NCBI RefSeq assembly: GCF_006442975.2
Contig: NZ_CP083954.1
Span: 2,363,501 to 2,427,500, forward strand
From: Mesorhizobium sp. B2-1-1
Lineage (GTDB): Bacteria > Pseudomonadota > Alphaproteobacteria > Rhizobiales > Rhizobiaceae
Reading direction: 5' to 3'
Length of the DNA: 64,000 nt
Position numbers and translations under genes: made by a program. The notes under the pieces are model-generated. The model was given only the letters and a program-made list of their open reading frames with translations, did no database searches and had not been told where the DNA came from. Below are positions 62,063 through 64,000 of the stretch, in pieces. Within the stretch, counting starts at the first letter, position 1. The number at the start of each line of letters is the position of its first letter.

Positions 62063-63118
62063 ATGGATGCTATGGTTCATGCCGCCGGGCTATCTGGAGG
62101 AGCAGGTGCCGAGAAGTCCCTGCAATGCGCCGTCGACATCGATACCTCCACGGCACCGCCTGCTAAGCAATTCGACCTGTTTCGAACCTGGTATCAAGGC
62201 GTTGCCGACACTGAACTTATGCAAGAACGGAGCCATTCGTTTCCAGCACATGAAACAGTGTGGGATCTGGGAACGTTGGCTGTCATGTTCCTCGAATTGC
62301 CTGGCAGTGGCTACCGCTGTCGCTGGCGGCATTTGAAAAACCCTTCGGTGGACAATTGGTATTTGAGCCTGCCCTTGTCCAAGGGCAGGCTTCCTGGAAG
62401 TTGGCAGGTCGTGAGAACGACCCTGCAATCTTTTGCAGAGCCCTACGAATGCGTGATGGAGAACGACGCCCTCCTTGCCGTTTTCCTGCCACGCGACCTG
62501 CCTTTCATCCAATCGTCCAGGATTGAAATACGTGAGGAGTCGAAAAGACTCCTGGCAGACTACATGCTTCTGCTGCACCGTTCCTTTTCCGATCTGAGGG
62601 CCGTGGATGTGTCGCACATTGCCACTGCCACCACCAATCTGCTGGCTGCGTGCGTGTCGCCATCACATGACCGCATCACCGAGGCGAAGCGTGTGATCGA
62701 CGCCGTGATCGCCGAGCGCGCTGCCAAAATCATTGCACAAAGTTTGAATGATCAGTCCTTGGCATCCGACAGGCTTTGCCGCGAACTCGGTGTGTCCCGC
62801 TCTCGCCTCTACCGGATATTCGAACCGGCCGGAGGTGTTTCGAATTATATTCGCCACAAACGCCTGCTCAAGACACGCGATATACTTTCCGACAGCTTGG
62901 ATGGGCGCCCGATCTCCGCCATTGCCGGGGATTGGGGCTTCACGGATCCGTCGGCGTATAGCCGGATGTTCAGGAAGGAATTCGGCATTACGCCAAAGGA
63001 GGCACGCGTGGAAGGCTGGCAAGGCGCCCAGGCCACGAGCTCGCAGCAGATCAGCCAGCCTGACAGCAGGGCGCACACGCTGAGTGGTCTTCTGCTGCGA
63101 AACAGCTTTGGGCCCTAG
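62063..63118 (+). CDS. AraC-family transcriptional regulator (paralogue C)
   Basis: The 351-residue third member of the A/B/C group has an N-terminal VDIDTSTAPPAKQFDLFRTWYQG and a C-terminal HTH: GVSRSRLYRIFEPAGG, NYIRHKRLLKTRDIL, ISAIAGDWGFTDPSAYSRMF, RKEFGITPKEAR. ATG 62063 is chosen, with GTG 62033 giving ten more residues. It is divergent from the exported hydrolase pair and convergent with the antiporter, overlapping it by 4 bp at the 3' ends. It may control the hydrolases and the antiporter. Confidence 0.9.
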   Translation: MDAMVHAAGLSGGAGAEKSLQCAVDIDTSTAPPAKQFDLFRTWYQGVADTELMQERSHSFPAHETVWDLGTLAVMFLELPGSGYRCRWRHLKNPSVDNWYLSLPLSKGRLPGSWQVVRTTLQSFAEPYECVMENDALLAVFLPRDLPFIQSSRIEIREESKRLLADYMLLLHRSFSDLRAVDVSHIATATTNLLAACVSPSHDRITEAKRVIDAVIAERAAKIIAQSLNDQSLASDRLCRELGVSRSRLYRIFEPAGGVSNYIRHKRLLKTRDILSDSLDGRPISAIAGDWGFTDPSAYSRMFRKEFGITPKEARVEGWQGAQATSSQQISQPDSRAHTLSGLLLRNSFGP

Positions 63119-64000
63119 ACTGCGATGGCGCCGGCAAGGATGCCGTAGATTGCCGCGACCGCGCCAAGTGCGGCGACGACGAACATCCCCATCTCGGCGG
63201 GAGTAAACACCCTCTGCCCCCGCTCCTTCCGAGCCATGACGAAGAGGATCGTGCCCGGTCCGTAGATGACGGCCGAGAGCAGCAGGTGCTTGGCGCTGGC
63301 GGCGTAGATGAGACCGGCCGTATAGATCAATGCTATCGCCGCCCTTGCGAAGTCGACACGCCGCGCTACGGGGTCGTTCTCGTAGCTCTCGCCGCCCCAT
63401 GCGAGCTTGACCCCGTAAGCGGCGACAAGAAGATATGGGATGAGGATCATGGAACTGGTCAGCTCGAGAGCGAGCCTGAAGGCCTGTTGAGCAAAGAGCG
63501 TCAGGACCAGAAAAACCTGCACGACCGTATTGGTCAGCCAGAGCGCCCGCGACGGCACGCCATGCTTGTTTTTATACGCAAGAAAACGCGGCATTGTCTG
63601 GTGATGTGATGCGGTGAACAGGATTTCAGCGGCCAGCAGCACCCAGGACAGATAGGCACCGGCAACGGAGATCAGCAGGCCGAAGCTGACGAACTTGGCG
63701 CCCCATGGCCCGACCACCGCTTCCAATACGCCGGCCATGGAGGGATTGCGCAGCGCTGTCAGTTCAGGACGAAGCATGATCCCGTAGGAGGGAATGGTGA
63801 CCAGCACAAGCAGACAGAGCACGCCGAGAAAACCAAGGAGCGTCGCGACCCCGACATCCCCGCGGTTGCGTGCGTAACGCGAATAGACGCTCGCGCCTTC
63901 GATTCCGACAAAGACGAATACTGTCACCAACATGGTCCCGCGAACCTGGCTCGCGATGCTGCCAACGCTGACTTCTTCCCCGCCCCAGAAATTGGTCGTG
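63115..64000 (-). CDS. APC-family amino-acid antiporter, ArcD-like (5' end beyond window)
   Basis: The frame continues through base 64000, so its N-terminus is missing; about 294 residues are visible. NFWGGEEVSVGSIASQVRGTM followed by LVTVFVFVGIEGASVYSRYARNRGDVG is the family pattern of arginine/ornithine-type APC antiporters (ArcD/YdgI branch), including the conserved IEGA and SRYAR. Eight or so helices remain. Exchange of amino acids or polyamines is likely. Its neighbours release amino acids in the periplasm, which would suit uptake or exchange, but the ligand is not evident. Confidence 0.85.
   Translation of the reverse strand, partial: TTNFWGGEEVSVGSIASQVRGTMLVTVFVFVGIEGASVYSRYARNRGDVGVATLLGFLGVLCLLVLVTIPSYGIMLRPELTALRNPSMAGVLEAVVGPWGAKFVSFGLLISVAGAYLSWVLLAAEILFTASHHQTMPRFLAYKNKHGVPSRALWLTNTVVQVFLVLTLFAQQAFRLALELTSSMILIPYLLVAAYGVKLAWGGESYENDPVARRVDFARAAIALIYTAGLIYAASAKHLLLSAVIYGPGTILFVMARKERGQRVFTPAEMGMFVVAALGAVAAIYGILAGAIAV

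Noticed and set aside
1..64000. CRISPR array, rRNA, tRNA, toxin-antitoxin or phage structural genes
   Set aside because: Read for repeated spacers, RNA-gene cores and phage protein motifs; none found beyond the integrase tail.

Overview
The window looks like a chromosomal segment of a GC-rich alphaproteobacterium of the Hyphomicrobiales, most likely Mesorhizobium or a close relative. This rests on gene content (a MocR regulator beside a polar amino-acid ABC operon, a stand-alone Ku, paired caa3-type and bo3-type oxidases like the coxMNOP and coxWXYZ sets of rhizobia) and on high GC with dense ATGA-type gene overlaps. It is an inference; there is no rRNA or tRNA gene to anchor it.

Region 1 (1-12362, + strand): the end of a class III aminotransferase and a degenerate integrase tail, then a MocR-type regulator followed by a ten-gene amino-acid uptake and catabolism set. 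The set holds an ABC ATPase, a binding protein, two permeases, an inositol-monophosphatase-type phosphatase, two class I aminotransferases, an ornithine-cyclodeaminase homologue, a threonine-dehydratase homologue and a class V PLP enzyme. A strong hairpin sits between the binding-protein gene and the permeases. The regulator has Arg where MocR proteins carry the PLP lysine. The substrate is unknown.

Region 2 (12370-26665): a surface-polysaccharide locus. A decayed IS3-type orfA precedes nine almost continuously overlapping + strand genes: six GT2 glycosyltransferases (one fused to a methyltransferase), a Gfo/Idh/MocA oxidoreductase, an epimerase and a polysaccharide deacetylase. They meet a Wzt/Wzm ABC exporter pair tail-to-tail, and a UDP-glucuronate-decarboxylase-like gene diverges from wzm. 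IS and integrase relics suggest the locus is mobile or exchanged.

Region 3 (27004-40987, - strand): two respiratory operons. The upstream one is cyoABCD, a bo3-type quinol oxidase. The other is the most striking system here. Ten tightly coupled genes run GlcG/HbpS-like protein, PQQ alcohol dehydrogenase with a lanthanide-type Asp, MoxJ/XoxJ-like binding protein, cytochrome c, CoxB (CuA plus heme c), CoxA, CoxC, a small membrane protein, CtaG and a second cytochrome c. Read together they encode a nearly complete periplasmic alcohol-to-oxygen chain in one transcript. CoxA has lost the Asp of the D proton channel and the Lys of the K channel.

Region 4 (41581-53481): stress and envelope genes: a small unknown protein, a YihY/BrkB membrane protein, Ku, a universal stress protein, an L,D-transpeptidase, two paralogous AraC regulators, an unrelated AraC regulator, a small membrane protein, an MgtC/SapB protein, a lipoprotein alpha/beta hydrolase and a META-domain protein.

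Region 5 (53720-64000): an RND efflux permease with its adaptor, an HdeD-like protein, two Tat-exported hydrolases (amidohydrolase and aspartoacylase/AstE-like), a divergent third AraC paralogue with a 9+9 bp inverted repeat in the shared promoter region, and the 3' part of an ArcD-like APC antiporter cut by the window end.
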